From DASRSS01 sp963799045 (lineage in GTDB: Bacteria > Actinomycetota > Actinomycetes > Mycobacteriales > Jatrophihabitantaceae): a stretch of DNA of 64,000 bases. The position numbers and the translations under genes are program-made. Below, one piece after another: positions 1 to 8,355 of the stretch. The notes under the pieces were generated by a model that ran no database searches, was not told where the DNA came from, and worked only from the letters and a program-made list of their open reading frames with translations. Where the stretch lies: NCBI GenBank assembly GCA_963799045.1, contig CAWCVN010000001.1, forward strand, positions 806,001 through 870,000, written 5' to 3'. Numbering within the stretch: the stretch's first letter is position 1; every line of letters starts with the position of its first letter.

Positions 1-56
1 GTCAGCACGCCGATCAGCGCGCCGGCCCGCCATTTCGTCCGCCCCGGCACGCTCAC
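1..56 (-). CDS. DUF881 family protein, N-terminal fragment (runs off the left edge)
   Basis: Only the first 18 or so codons are present. Read on the minus strand they give MSVPGRTKWRAGALIGVL, a basic start followed by the beginning of a hydrophobic segment, as in the membrane-anchored DUF881 proteins. The GTG start overlaps the stop of the upstream small basic protein gene as GTGA. The context, DUF881 / small basic protein / DUF881 next to a phosphatidyltransferase, is the known actinobacterial arrangement (Rv1822-Rv1825 in M. tuberculosis), which supports calling this the second DUF881 gene. Function is not established. Confidence 0.6.
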   Translation of the reverse strand, partial: MSVPGRTKWRAGALIGVL

Positions 57-385
57 GCCCGGAACAGGTGGCGGCGGATGGCCGCCGCGTTGCCGAAGAT
101 CCGGATGCCGAGCACGACGACGACGGCGGTGGACAGCTCGCCGCCGACCCCGAGCTTGTCACCGAGGAACACGATCAGCGCCGCCACGACGACGTTGGAC
201 ACGAACGACACCACGAACACCTTCGCGTCGAAGATGCCGTCCAGGCGGGCGCGGATCCCGCCGAACACGGCGTCGAGCGCCGCCACGACCGCGATGGGCA
301 GGTACGGCTCGAGCCAGGTCGGGACGGTGGGACGCAGGACGAGCCCGAGCACGACTCCGACGACGAGGGCCGCGAACGCAATCAA
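53..385 (-). CDS. sbp: Small basic protein family (DUF1290) membrane protein
   Basis: About 110 residues with three predicted membrane segments: an N-terminal one (IAFAALVVGVVLGLVL), a central one (around YLPIAVVAALDAVFGG) and a third (NVVVAALIVFLG), ending in a basic tail IRRHLFRA. This matches the small basic protein family found between two DUF881 genes in Gram-positive bacteria. The role is unknown; the family is often near cell-division or phospholipid genes. I chose a TTG start at 385 because it overlaps the upstream DUF881 stop as TTGA and has a GGGGGA ribosome site six bases before it; no ATG or GTG fits as well. It overlaps the next DUF881 gene downstream as GTGA, so the group is probably translationally coupled. 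Confidence 0.8.
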   Translation of the reverse strand: MIAFAALVVGVVLGLVLRPTVPTWLEPYLPIAVVAALDAVFGGIRARLDGIFDAKVFVVSFVSNVVVAALIVFLGDKLGVGGELSTAVVVVLGIRIFGNAAAIRRHLFRA

Positions 386-1281
386 CGCGTCCCCCGGGTG
401 GGGCTCGGGGACGGCACGTGGGCGTAGCGCATGGCCGCGGCCGGGCTGGCCGGCAGCGACAGCTTCTGCTGCTCGGTGAACTCGAAGCCGATCCCCTCGG
501 CGCCGGCCAGGGTCTGATACCGGCTGGCGACCTCGCTGGCCGCGAACGCGGTGTCCAGCTGGTCGGCGGCGCCGATCGCGTCGATCGTGTACGGCGCGGC
601 GATGGGCTGGAAGTCGACGAGCACGGCCTGTCCGGCGAAGCGAATCGCCGAGGTCGGGGTCAGCCGGACGCCGTTCACGGCGATCGCCTCGGCACCGTCG
701 GACCACAGCTCGTTGACGACGCTGCGCACATCACGGTCGGTGAGGATATTCGTCGCGGTGATCGGCTTGGTCCCGGCGCGCCCGGGCTGAGCGGTGGGTG
801 ACGGCGCCGGCGGTTCGTCCAGCACCACCTGCAGGCCGGGCCCGGTCACCGCCAGCTCCCCGGCCAGCAGCTGCTCGCGCCGCAGCTGCGCGGCCAGCGC
901 GCCGCCGCCGGAGGGCAGGGCGCTGGCGCGCTCGGCATTCAGCGAGGAGTTCAGCGAGCGGGCAGTAGCGGCCAGCCGGTCCGCCTGGGACTGCGCGGCG
1001 TGCACCCGGTCGACCAGGCTCTGGTGCACCTTCGCGGTCTCCGGGGCGGATCGGTGGGCGTGCACGTAGGCGAGCGCGAGCACGAATCCGGCGATCAGGG
1101 CGCCGACCGCGACCGCGGGCCGGTCGTACCACCGGTTGCTCGGCTGCCCGCCGCGGCGCCGGGCAGCTTCTTCGTAACCGGCGTCGCGCGGATCGCCTAT
1201 CAGCTCCCCGAGCAGCTGCGCGACGTGCGTCGCGGGCCGGTTCGGCGGATCCGTCCCGGGCTCGGGCTGGGCGCCGGTCAC
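382..1281 (-). CDS. DUF881 family membrane-anchored protein
   Basis: About 299 residues. A hydrophilic N-terminus of about 50 residues is followed by one membrane segment (AVGALIAGFVLALAYVHA), then a short coiled-coil-like stretch (residues about 75-115) and the conserved DUF881 domain, recognisable by LSDGAEAIAVNGVRL-like sequence (here ELWSDGAEAIAVNGVRLTP) and the later IDAIG motif. The coiled coil plus one membrane anchor recalls division proteins, but function is not established. The GTG start at 1281 overlaps the phosphatidyltransferase stop as GTGA, and its own stop overlaps the sbp start, so it sits in the middle of a coupled operon. Confidence 0.8.
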   Translation of the reverse strand: MTGAQPEPGTDPPNRPATHVAQLLGELIGDPRDAGYEEAARRRGGQPSNRWYDRPAVAVGALIAGFVLALAYVHAHRSAPETAKVHQSLVDRVHAAQSQADRLAATARSLNSSLNAERASALPSGGGALAAQLRREQLLAGELAVTGPGLQVVLDEPPAPSPTAQPGRAGTKPITATNILTDRDVRSVVNELWSDGAEAIAVNGVRLTPTSAIRFAGQAVLVDFQPIAAPYTIDAIGAADQLDTAFAASEVASRYQTLAGAEGIGFEFTEQQKLSLPASPAAAMRYAHVPSPSPTRGTR

Positions 1282-1871
1282 GGGCGCTGCCGTACGAGCT
1301 GCACGATCTGGCGGAAGTAGACCGCGCCCGCCCACAGGTACAGCCCGCTGCCCCAGATCGTGAAGGCCCAGGCGATCGGGCGCGCGACGTCGGCCACGGT
1401 GCCCTGATGCGCGCCGATCAGCAGCAGCGGGAATGCGTACAGCAGGCAGAAAGTGGCTGCCTTGCCGAGGTAGTGGACAGCCGGCGGACCCCAGCCGTGC
1501 CGCTTGAGCACCCACAGCGCCCCGGCCAGGACGACGTCGCGCCCGACGATCAGCGCGCCGAGCCACCACGGGATGACGTGCCGCAGCACCAGCCCGGCCA
1601 GCGTGGCCAGGATGTAGAGCCGGTCGGCGAGCGGGTCGAGGATGGCGCCCAGGCTGCTGAGCTGGTTCAGCTTGCGGGCCAGCGCGCCGTCGGCCCAGTC
1701 GGTGATACCGGAGACGGCCAGCACCGCGATCGCCCAGCCATCGGCGTGCGGGCCGAGCATCAGCCACAGGAACAGCGGCACGCCGAGCAGCCGCAGCAGG
1801 CTGAGCAGGTTCGGGATCGTCCAGATCCGGTCGGCCGCAGCCTCGTGCGCGTCCCGATCGGTCGTTGCCAC
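1278..1871 (-). CDS. CDP-alcohol phosphatidyltransferase (PgsA/cardiolipin-synthase-like)
   Basis: About 197 residues with several membrane segments. The CDP-alcohol phosphatidyltransferase signature is complete: D-W-A-D-G-A-L-A-R, then a Gly (SLGAILDPLADR) and the two following Asp residues that bind metal and the CDP-diacylglycerol. It should therefore transfer a phosphatidyl group from CDP-diacylglycerol to an alcohol in the inner membrane; glycerol-3-phosphate (phosphatidylglycerol synthesis) or phosphatidylglycerol (cardiolipin) are likely acceptors but cannot be told apart here. The M. tuberculosis gene in this position is called pgsA2. The GTG start at 1871 is preferred; a longer frame upstream would run into the tRNA gene. 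First gene of the DUF881/sbp operon. Confidence 0.85.
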   Translation of the reverse strand: MATTDRDAHEAAADRIWTIPNLLSLLRLLGVPLFLWLMLGPHADGWAIAVLAVSGITDWADGALARKLNQLSSLGAILDPLADRLYILATLAGLVLRHVIPWWLGALIVGRDVVLAGALWVLKRHGWGPPAVHYLGKAATFCLLYAFPLLLIGAHQGTVADVARPIAWAFTIWGSGLYLWAGAVYFRQIVQLVRQRP

Positions 1872-1906
1872 GGCCCCATCCTCACATCCGCGAGACCTCG
1901 CAACCG

Positions 1907-1980
<74 letters not shown>

Positions 1981-1994
1981 GTCTGCTGAAAACT

Positions 1995-3341
1995 CTAGCG
2001 CAGCGCCCTGCGCTCCCTTACCCGGACGGAGATCTCGATCGGGGTCCCGGTGAAGTCGAAGTCCTCGCGCAGTCGGCGCTCGAGGAAGCGGCGGTAGCCG
2101 GCCTCGAGGAAGCCGGTGGTGAACAGCACGAACCGGGGTGGCCGGGTGGCCGCCTGGGTCGCGAACAGCACCCGCGGCGCCTTGCCGCCCCGCGGCGGCG
2201 GCGGGGTCTGCCCCACGACCTCGGTGAGCCAGCTGTTGAGCTGGCCGGTGCTGATGCGGCGGTCCCAGGAGGCGAGGCTGGTGCGCAGGTGTGCGGGCAG
2301 CCGGTCCAGCCCCCGCCCGGTCTTGGCCGAGACGTTGATGCGCGGCGCCCAGGCGACGCGGGCGAGCTCCCGGGCGATCTCGCGTTCCAGGCGCTCCCGG
2401 CGGTCCTCGTCGAGCAGGTCCCACTTGTTGAACGCGAGCACGAGGCAACGTCCGGCCTCGAGCACGTCGGCGATCACCCGCTGGTCCTGCTCGGTCAGCG
2501 GATCGGCCGCGTCGAGCAATACCACAGCAACCTCCGCGGCCTCGATCGCCGCGGCGGTGCGCAGGCTCGCGTAGTACTCCATCCCGCTGGCCTGCCTGAC
2601 CCGTCGGCGCAGCCCGGCGGTATCGATGAAGCGCCACACCTCGCCGCCGAGCTCGACGAGGCTGTCGACCGGATCGACGGTGGTGCCGGCAACGGCGTCG
2701 ACCACGGCGCGCTGCTCGCCGGTGAGCTTGTTCAGCAGGCTGGACTTGCCGACGTTCGGGCGGCCGATCAGCGCCACGCGCCGCGGCCCGCGCTCGGTCT
2801 CGACCTCGGGCGGGGCGTCGGGAAGTTCGGCGAGGATCGCGTCGAGCAGGTCGCCGCTGCCCCGGCCGTGCAGGCCGCTCACCGGGTGTGGCTGCCCGAG
2901 TCCCAGCGACCACCACTCGGCCGCGTCGGGCTCGGTGCGCTCGTCGTCGACCTTGGTGACGGCCAGCACGACCGGCTTGCCGGCGCGGCGCAGGATCCGT
3001 GCGACGTCGAGGTCGGTCTGGGTGGCCCCGGTGCGTCCGTCGATCACGAACAGCACCAGGTCGGCGCTGGCGGCGGCCCGCTCGGCCTGCGCGGACACCA
3101 TCGCCTGCAGGCCGCGGGCGTCCGGCTCCCAGCCACCGGTGTCGACCAGGGTGAAGCGGCGCCCGGCCCACAGCGCGTCGTAGGCGACCCGGTCGCGGGT
3201 GACCCCGGGAACGTCCTGCACCACGGCCTCGCGCCGGCCCAGGATGCGGTTCACCAGCGTCGACTTGCCGACGTTGGGACGCCCGACCACCGCGACCACG
3301 GGAGCCGGTGCCGGGAGCTCGTCGTCGGGCCGGTCACTCAT
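1995..3341 (-). CDS. der: Ribosome-associated GTPase Der (EngA)
   Basis: 448 residues, the usual length, with the hallmark two tandem GTPase domains: P-loops GRPNVGKST near residue 20 and GRPNVGKSS near 193, DTGG and DTAG G3 motifs, TKVD and NKWD G4 motifs, and the C-terminal KH-like domain (about 360-448). Der is a cytoplasmic GTPase needed for assembly of the 50S ribosomal subunit. The ATG start lies inside the end of cmk (8-bp overlap), the cmk-der order found across actinobacteria. Intact, with no unusual residues seen. Confidence 0.97.
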   Translation of the reverse strand: MSDRPDDELPAPAPVVAVVGRPNVGKSTLVNRILGRREAVVQDVPGVTRDRVAYDALWAGRRFTLVDTGGWEPDARGLQAMVSAQAERAAASADLVLFVIDGRTGATQTDLDVARILRRAGKPVVLAVTKVDDERTEPDAAEWWSLGLGQPHPVSGLHGRGSGDLLDAILAELPDAPPEVETERGPRRVALIGRPNVGKSSLLNKLTGEQRAVVDAVAGTTVDPVDSLVELGGEVWRFIDTAGLRRRVRQASGMEYYASLRTAAAIEAAEVAVVLLDAADPLTEQDQRVIADVLEAGRCLVLAFNKWDLLDEDRRERLEREIARELARVAWAPRINVSAKTGRGLDRLPAHLRTSLASWDRRISTGQLNSWLTEVVGQTPPPPRGGKAPRVLFATQAATRPPRFVLFTTGFLEAGYRRFLERRLREDFDFTGTPIEISVRVRERRALR

Positions 3342-4056
3342 CGATCTGCCGGTTCAGCACTAAGTCGACAAGTCGTGCCACCACGCCGTCGACGTCCAGC
3401 TCCGAGGTGTCCAGCTCGACCGCGTCCGGTGCGCGGGTGAGCGGGCTGGCCGCCCGGCTGCTGTCCAGCCCGTCGCGTCGCGCGATGTCGGCGGCGACCG
3501 AGGCGAGGTCGACGCCCGGACCCAGCTCCCCCGCCCGGCGTCGTGAGCGCACCTGCGGGCTGGCGGTCAGGTACACCTTCGGGTGGGCACCGGGCCACAC
3601 CACCGAGCCGATGTCGCGGCCCTCGACGACGATCCCGCCGGGGCCGATGATGTCCCGTTGCTGCGTGACCAGGCGCGTGCGCACCTCGGGCACAGCCGAC
3701 ACGGCGCTGACGGCCGCGGTCACCGGAGCCGAGCGGATCTCCGCGTCGACCGGTGTCCCGTTCAGCTGCACGCCGGGCGAGTCAGGGTCGGTGGACACCG
3801 CGATGTCGACCGCGTGCACCGCACCGGCGACCCGCGCCGGGTCGTCGAGCCCCACGCCGGCGCGCAGCACCGCGAGGGTGGCTGCGCGGTACATCGCGCC
3901 GGTGTCCAGGTAGCGGGCGCCCAGCCGGCGGGCCAGCCCGCGCGCGACCGTCGACTTGCCGGTCCCCGACGGGCCGTCGAGGGCGACGACCCCGTCGAAC
4001 CCGGACGGGGAGTTCGCCCGCTCGGCGGCGGAAAGGGGGATCTCAGACGGGGCCAC
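3334..4056 (-). CDS. cmk: Cytidylate kinase
   Basis: 240 residues. It phosphorylates CMP and dCMP to the diphosphates with ATP, feeding RNA, DNA and CDP-lipid synthesis. The P-loop GPSGTGKST lies near residue 28, followed by ARRLGARYLDTGAMYRA, typical of bacterial Cmk, and the conserved VVEGRDIGSVV segment that contacts the substrate. Its end overlaps der by 8 bp; the upstream gene aroH ends 24 bp before its start, so it is probably in the same operon. Confidence 0.95.
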   Translation of the reverse strand: MAPSEIPLSAAERANSPSGFDGVVALDGPSGTGKSTVARGLARRLGARYLDTGAMYRAATLAVLRAGVGLDDPARVAGAVHAVDIAVSTDPDSPGVQLNGTPVDAEIRSAPVTAAVSAVSAVPEVRTRLVTQQRDIIGPGGIVVEGRDIGSVVWPGAHPKVYLTASPQVRSRRRAGELGPGVDLASVAADIARRDGLDSSRAASPLTRAPDAVELDTSELDVDGVVARLVDLVLNRQIDE

Positions 4057-4080
4057 GACCGTGCAGCCTACTGACCGCGC

Positions 4081-4443
4081 TCACTGCGGCAGATCGGTGC
4101 GCAGCGCGGCCGCGCCGCGCAGGTACACGTGCCGGATGTTCTCACGGGTGAGATCGGTCTCGATGTGCGCGAGCAGGCGCAGTACGCGCGGCATCGCCGA
4201 GGGCACGGCGATCTCGGTGGCGCACATCAGCGGCACGTCGACCAGCCCCAGCTGCCGGGCCGCGTAGGCCGGGAACTCCGCCGTCAGGTCCGGCGTCGCG
4301 GTGAACAGGATGCTGATCAGCTCGTGCGCGTCGAGGCCGTTGCGCCGCAGCACCTCCGTAACCAACTCGGCGGCGCCGCCGAGGATCGCCTCCCGCTCGT
4401 TCGCCTCGACCTGGATGGCCCCGCGCACCGCGCGCACCGTCAC
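4081..4443 (-). CDS. aroH: Chorismate mutase, AroH class
   Basis: 120 residues, the size of the Bacillus AroH-type monofunctional enzyme, with the characteristic N-terminus VRAVRGAIQVEAN, the central segment ISILFTATPDLTAEFPA and the C-terminal HVYLRGAAALRTDL carrying the conserved Arg residues that hold chorismate. It converts chorismate to prephenate, the first step toward phenylalanine and tyrosine. The GTG start overlaps the pseudouridine synthase stop as GTGA, so translation is likely coupled. AroH in the rluB-cmk interval is common in Streptomyces and relatives. Confidence 0.88.
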   Translation of the reverse strand: MTVRAVRGAIQVEANEREAILGGAAELVTEVLRRNGLDAHELISILFTATPDLTAEFPAYAARQLGLVDVPLMCATEIAVPSAMPRVLRLLAHIETDLTRENIRHVYLRGAAALRTDLPQ

Positions 4444-5309
4444 TGCGCCGTTCCCTTCCGTGTTCCCGCAGGCTCGCCGTCGGCCGCCTCGACGGCGGAG
4501 TACAGCTGCGCCAGCTCGCTTCTGGTCAGCTCCCGCAGTGTGCCCGGTCGCTGTCCCGCCAGCCGCACCGGGCCGATCGCGGTGCGCACCAGCCGGCTCA
4601 CCGGATGCCCGACGGCGGCCAGCATCCGGCGCACGATCCGGTTGCGCCCCTCGTGCAGGACCAGCTCGACGATCGCCTGCTCACCGTGCCGGGACACCAC
4701 CCGGAACGCGTCGGCGCGGGCCGGGCCGTCGTCGAGCTCGACGCCCGCGCACAGCGTGCGGCCCAGCCCGCGCGGCAGCGGGGCCGGCACCGTGGCGAGG
4801 TAGGTCTTGGCGACGCCGAAGGCGGGGTGCATCAGCCGGTGGGCCAGCTCGCCGTCGTTGGTGAGCAGCAGCAGGCCCTCGGTGTCCGCGTCGAGGCGGC
4901 CGACGTGAAACAGCCGCTCCGCAGGCGTGCCGGTGGCGGCGAAGTGCTCGGCGACGAGGTCGGCGACGGTGCGCCGGCCCCGCTCGTCGGACATCGTGCT
5001 GAGCACGCCCCGCGGCTTGTTCAGCACGAGGTAGACGAGGTCGTCACGCACGTTCACCCGGTCACCGTCGACCCGGATCACCGCGCGGCCGGGGTCGACC
5101 CGCTGCCCGAGCGTGGCCGGGGCGCCGTCGACGGTGACCCTCCCGGCGGCGATCAGCTCCTCGCTGGCGCGCCGGGACCCGAGGCCCGCCGCCGCGAGCA
5201 CCTTCTGCAGCCGCACCGCCGGCTCGGCGGCAGCCGGTGGACCGGGCGTGACAGCGGGATCGGGCTGATCGGAAGCGATAGTCTCGACCTCGACACTACG
5301 TTTCGTCAT
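4440..5309 (-). CDS. rluB: 23S rRNA pseudouridine synthase (RluB/RsuA family)
   Basis: 289 residues. An S4 RNA-binding domain (about 33-80: VRLQKVLAAAGLGSRRASE) precedes a pseudouridine synthase domain with the catalytic Asp in GRLDADTEGLLLLTNDG. The family isomerises specific uridines in rRNA; RluB, RluE, RluF and RsuA are hard to separate by sequence, and the RluB name rests on the scpAB-cmk-der context. The N-terminal 30 residues are an acidic, Pro/Ala-rich tail. It overlaps the end of scpB by 14 bp. Confidence 0.88.
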   Translation of the reverse strand: MTKRSVEVETIASDQPDPAVTPGPPAAAEPAVRLQKVLAAAGLGSRRASEELIAAGRVTVDGAPATLGQRVDPGRAVIRVDGDRVNVRDDLVYLVLNKPRGVLSTMSDERGRRTVADLVAEHFAATGTPAERLFHVGRLDADTEGLLLLTNDGELAHRLMHPAFGVAKTYLATVPAPLPRGLGRTLCAGVELDDGPARADAFRVVSRHGEQAIVELVLHEGRNRIVRRMLAAVGHPVSRLVRTAIGPVRLAGQRPGTLRELTRSELAQLYSAVEAADGEPAGTRKGTAQ

Positions 5310-5961
5310 AATCCAGGCCGTCGATCTCCGGCAGCAGCGGCGCGAGTGACGGCAGCTCCGCCAGCGACTCCAGCCCCATCCGCTCGAGGAACAGCTCGGT
5401 GGTGGCGTACAGGCCGCCGCCGGTCTCGGGGTCGGTGCCCACCTCGACGATCAGCCCACGGGACAGCAGCGTGCGCACCACCCCGTCGACGTTGACGCCG
5501 CGGATCGCCGACACCCGCCCCCGGGTCACCGGCTGACGGTAGGCGATAACGGCCAGCGTCTCCAGCGCCGCCTGGCTCAGCCTGGTGCGCTGGCCGTCGT
5601 GCAGGAACGCCTCGACGTGGCGGGCGTAGGCCGGGCGGGTGAAGATGCGCACCCCGCCGGCCACGTCGCGGACCTCGACGCCGGCGCCGCGCTCGTCATA
5701 ACCCCGGCGCAGCCGCGCCAACGCCTCCTCGGTCACGGCGGTGGTCTGCTGCAGCGCGGACGCGAGCGCCGCGACCGTGATCGGCTGGTCGACCACGAAC
5801 AGCACGGCCTCGACCGCGGAGGCCAGCTCGGCCGGGTCGAGGGGTGCCGGCTGATCGGCTGCCCCCGGCTCCTCGGCCGTGCCAAGCGCCTCGGCTGCCC
5901 CCGGCTGCTGGGTGGCCTCGACGACCTCGACAGTCTCGGCGGTCTCCGGCTCGGTGTTCAC
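5296..5961 (-). CDS. scpB: Segregation and condensation protein B
   Basis: 221 residues. ScpB binds ScpA and the SMC ATPase to form the condensin-like complex that compacts and segregates the chromosome. After an acidic low-complexity N-terminus (about 40 residues) come two winged-helix domains, with the family motif LSQAALETLAVIAYRQPVTR and then IRGVNVDGVVRTLLSRGLI. The GTG start overlaps the end of scpA as GTGA. Standard length apart from the extended acidic N-terminus. Confidence 0.93.
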   Translation of the reverse strand: MNTEPETAETVEVVEATQQPGAAEALGTAEEPGAADQPAPLDPAELASAVEAVLFVVDQPITVAALASALQQTTAVTEEALARLRRGYDERGAGVEVRDVAGGVRIFTRPAYARHVEAFLHDGQRTRLSQAALETLAVIAYRQPVTRGRVSAIRGVNVDGVVRTLLSRGLIVEVGTDPETGGGLYATTELFLERMGLESLAELPSLAPLLPEIDGLDYDET

Positions 5962-6905
5962 CCGTACTCCTCGTCCACGTCAGTACCACTGCCGCCCTGT
6001 GGGACGGCGTCGGTCGCCTCCGCGCCGGTCCAGCGCACCCGCAGCTCGGTCAGCGCCGCCGCCTGGTCGAAGGCGACCGCGCCCTCACGGTAGAGCTCGA
6101 GCACGGCCAGGAAGCGGCCGACCACCTCGAGCGTGCTCGGGCAGTCGCTGACCAGCGCCCGGAACGTCGCCGCGCCCGAGCGCCGCAACCGGTCCCGCAG
6201 GATCGCCATCTGCTCACGCACGCTGACCCGCGGCGCGTGGACGTGGTCGATGGCCACGGTCGGCACCGGCTTGGGGACCATCGCCTGGGCGGCCAGCTCG
6301 GCCAGGCGCTGCGGCGTGATGCCGATCAGCACCTCGGGCAGCAGCTCGGCGAACTGCGGCTCGAGTTCGACGCTGCGCCCGTGCCGGCGGCCTTGCTTGC
6401 GCTCGAGCTCGGCCAGGTAGGCGGCGGCCAGCTTGTAGGCGCGGTACTGCAGCAGGCGTGCGAACAGCAGGTCCCGCGCCTCGAGCAGGGCGAGGTCCTC
6501 TTCGTCCTCGACCTCGGCGGCGGGAAGCAGCCGCGCGGTCTTGAGGTCCAGCAGCGTCGCGGCGACCACCAGGAATCCGGTCGCCTGCCCCAGGTCCCAT
6601 TTCTCGGCGGCGGCCAGGTAGGAGATGAACTCGTCGGTGACCTGTGAGAGGGCCACCTCGGTGACGTCCAACTGGCGCTTGCTGATCAGCGCCAACAGCA
6701 GGTCGAACGGGCCCTCGAAGTTGTCCAGCCGGACGTTGAAGGTGTTCGCTGCGGCCACGGTGTCCTCGCCGCCCGCGACGACACCGGTCGGCTCGGTCGC
6801 CAGCGCCTCGATCTCGACGGCCGCGTCGATCGCGTCGTCGGCTGACAGACTCATTTCCCTGCTCACCCGCTCCGTGCCGTTGCCGCCCACGGTACGCGGC
6901 ATCAC
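5958..6905 (-). CDS. scpA: Segregation and condensation protein A
   Basis: 315 residues if started at GTG 6905. The kleisin-type ScpA core begins at FNVRLDNFEGPFDLLLALI and continues through VTDEFISYLAAAEKWDLGQATGFLVVAATLL, the most conserved part of the family; the C-terminal winged helix that binds SMC is around residues 235-300. The partner ScpB is encoded just downstream. The start is ambiguous: GTG 6905 and ATG 6902 both overlap the preceding gene's stop, and a later GTG (VSREMSL) is also possible. Forms an operon with parA and the small gene before it. Confidence 0.93.
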   Translation of the reverse strand: MMPRTVGGNGTERVSREMSLSADDAIDAAVEIEALATEPTGVVAGGEDTVAAANTFNVRLDNFEGPFDLLLALISKRQLDVTEVALSQVTDEFISYLAAAEKWDLGQATGFLVVAATLLDLKTARLLPAAEVEDEEDLALLEARDLLFARLLQYRAYKLAAAYLAELERKQGRRHGRSVELEPQFAELLPEVLIGITPQRLAELAAQAMVPKPVPTVAIDHVHAPRVSVREQMAILRDRLRRSGAATFRALVSDCPSTLEVVGRFLAVLELYREGAVAFDQAAALTELRVRWTGAEATDAVPQGGSGTDVDEEYG

Positions 6906-7240
6906 AGGCGGCGCAGCCGCCCGACCAGCAACGACTCGGCGCCGTTGGCCTCCATGTCGGCCAGCAGCACGGCCAGTGCTTCGCGCACGATGCGGCCCCG
7001 GTCGACGGCGATGCCGTGCTCTGCGCGCAGCCTCAGCCGGGCCGACTCCAGGTCCAGCAGCTCCTGGGCCGAGCAGTAGACGGTGATCTTCTCGTCGTGC
7101 CGCTCGCGGCCGCTCGGGCCGCTCCGTCGCGGGGGTTGCGGGCTCGCCGCGACGGCCGGCTCCGGTGCCGCCTCGCGCTGCACGTCCAGCGTGGTGCGGA
7201 ACAGCTCAGCGGCACCGGGCAGGCTGGCTCTACGACTCAT
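6902..7240 (-). CDS. Conserved small protein between ParA and ScpA, possible ribbon-helix-helix fold
   Basis: 112 residues. The first half is a Pro/Arg-rich tail without predicted structure. The second half, from EKITVYCSAQELLDLE to VREALAVLLADME, has the pattern of a short strand followed by two helices seen in RHH/CopG-like DNA-binding proteins: a strand with alternating hydrophobics (KITVYCS), a helix (AQELLDLESARLRLR) and a second helix that includes VDRGRIVREALAVLL. It lies 72 bp downstream of parA and overlaps scpA by GTGA, so it could serve as a DNA-binding partner of this ParA. Both the fold and the role are inferences. Confidence 0.6.
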   Translation of the reverse strand: MSRRASLPGAAELFRTTLDVQREAAPEPAVAASPQPPRRSGPSGRERHDEKITVYCSAQELLDLESARLRLRAEHGIAVDRGRIVREALAVLLADMEANGAESLLVGRLRRL

Positions 7241-7312
7241 CGATGGTCAGTTCCCTCGAGACGGCGGCGCGGCTCGGGCCGGCCGGACGGGTGACGGGCG
7301 GGCGATGGCAGC

Positions 7313-8245
7313 TCACGAACGCGCCAGCACCTCCCGCGCCAGGTTGCGGTACGCGCTCGCGCCGGTCGAGTTCGACGCCCAGGTCGTGATCGGTTCCCCG
7401 GCGACGGTCGTCTCCGGGAACCGGACCGTACGCGCGATCACCGTATCGAACACCTTGTCTCCGAAGGCTTCCAACACCCGGGCGAACACCTCCCGGCCGT
7501 GCAACGTGCGCCCGTCGTACATGGTGGCCAGGATGCCGTCCAGCGTCAGCCCCGGGTTGAGCCGCTCCTGCACCTTGTCGATGGTGTCGATGAGCAAGGC
7601 GACGCCACGGAGGCTGAAGAACTCGCACTCGAGCGGGATGATCACGCCGTCGGCGGCCGTGAGCGCGTTGACGGTGAGCAGCCCGAGCGAAGGCTGGCAG
7701 TCGATGAGGATGTAGTCGTATTCCGCGACGGCGTCGGCCAGCACGCGTTTGAGCGTCTGCTCGCGCGCGACCTCCCCGACCAGCTGCACCTCGGCCGCGG
7801 AGAGGTCGATATTGCTGGGCAGCAGGTCCAGCCCGGCGACGCTCGTCTTCAGCCGAACGTCGTCGATGCCGACACTGCGCTCCATCAGCAGGTTGTAGAT
7901 CGTCCGCTCGAGGTGGTGCGGCTGTACGCCGAGCCCTACCGACAGCGCTCCCTGCGGGTCGAAATCGACGAGCAGTACCCGCCGGCCGAACTCGACGAGC
8001 GCGGCGCCCAGGTTGATCGTGGATGTGGTCTTGCCGACGCCGCCCTTCTGGTTGCACAGCGCGATGGTGTGAGCCGGTCCGTGCCGCTCGGGCGGCTGCG
8101 GCTCGGGCAGCGGGCGCTTCTGGCGCGCCCGCGCCGGGTCGGCCGACTTGGCCGGCTGCGCGCCGGACGCGCCGCGGTCGACGTCCCGGACCGAGAACAG
8201 CTCGCCGTCGTCGAGCCCGCCGTCGGAACGTGTCGACTTCGCCAT
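7313..8245 (-). CDS. parA: ParA/Soj family ATPase
   Basis: 310 residues. A disordered N-terminus of about 60 residues precedes the ParA ATPase domain: deviant Walker A KGGVGKTTST near residue 66, VLLVDFDPQGALSVGLG (Walker A') near 90, and DYILIDCQPSLGLLTVNAL (Walker B) near 180. It is a member of the Soj-like group found directly upstream of scpAB, distinct from the origin-proximal parA beside parB; no parB is nearby. It probably helps position or segregate the chromosome, or places a protein cargo. Transcribed with the RHH-like gene and scpAB. Confidence 0.9.
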   Translation of the reverse strand: MAKSTRSDGGLDDGELFSVRDVDRGASGAQPAKSADPARARQKRPLPEPQPPERHGPAHTIALCNQKGGVGKTTSTINLGAALVEFGRRVLLVDFDPQGALSVGLGVQPHHLERTIYNLLMERSVGIDDVRLKTSVAGLDLLPSNIDLSAAEVQLVGEVAREQTLKRVLADAVAEYDYILIDCQPSLGLLTVNALTAADGVIIPLECEFFSLRGVALLIDTIDKVQERLNPGLTLDGILATMYDGRTLHGREVFARVLEAFGDKVFDTVIARTVRFPETTVAGEPITTWASNSTGASAYRNLAREVLARS

Positions 8246-8355
8246 GCGGCCCCGGTGCCCTTCTGCGCTCGTCCGTGTGCTGTCGCCCGGACGCTGGCGA
8301 GGCTACCTCAGCGCGGGGCCGACAGCGACGAGGTCCACGGCGTGCCGGATGAGTC

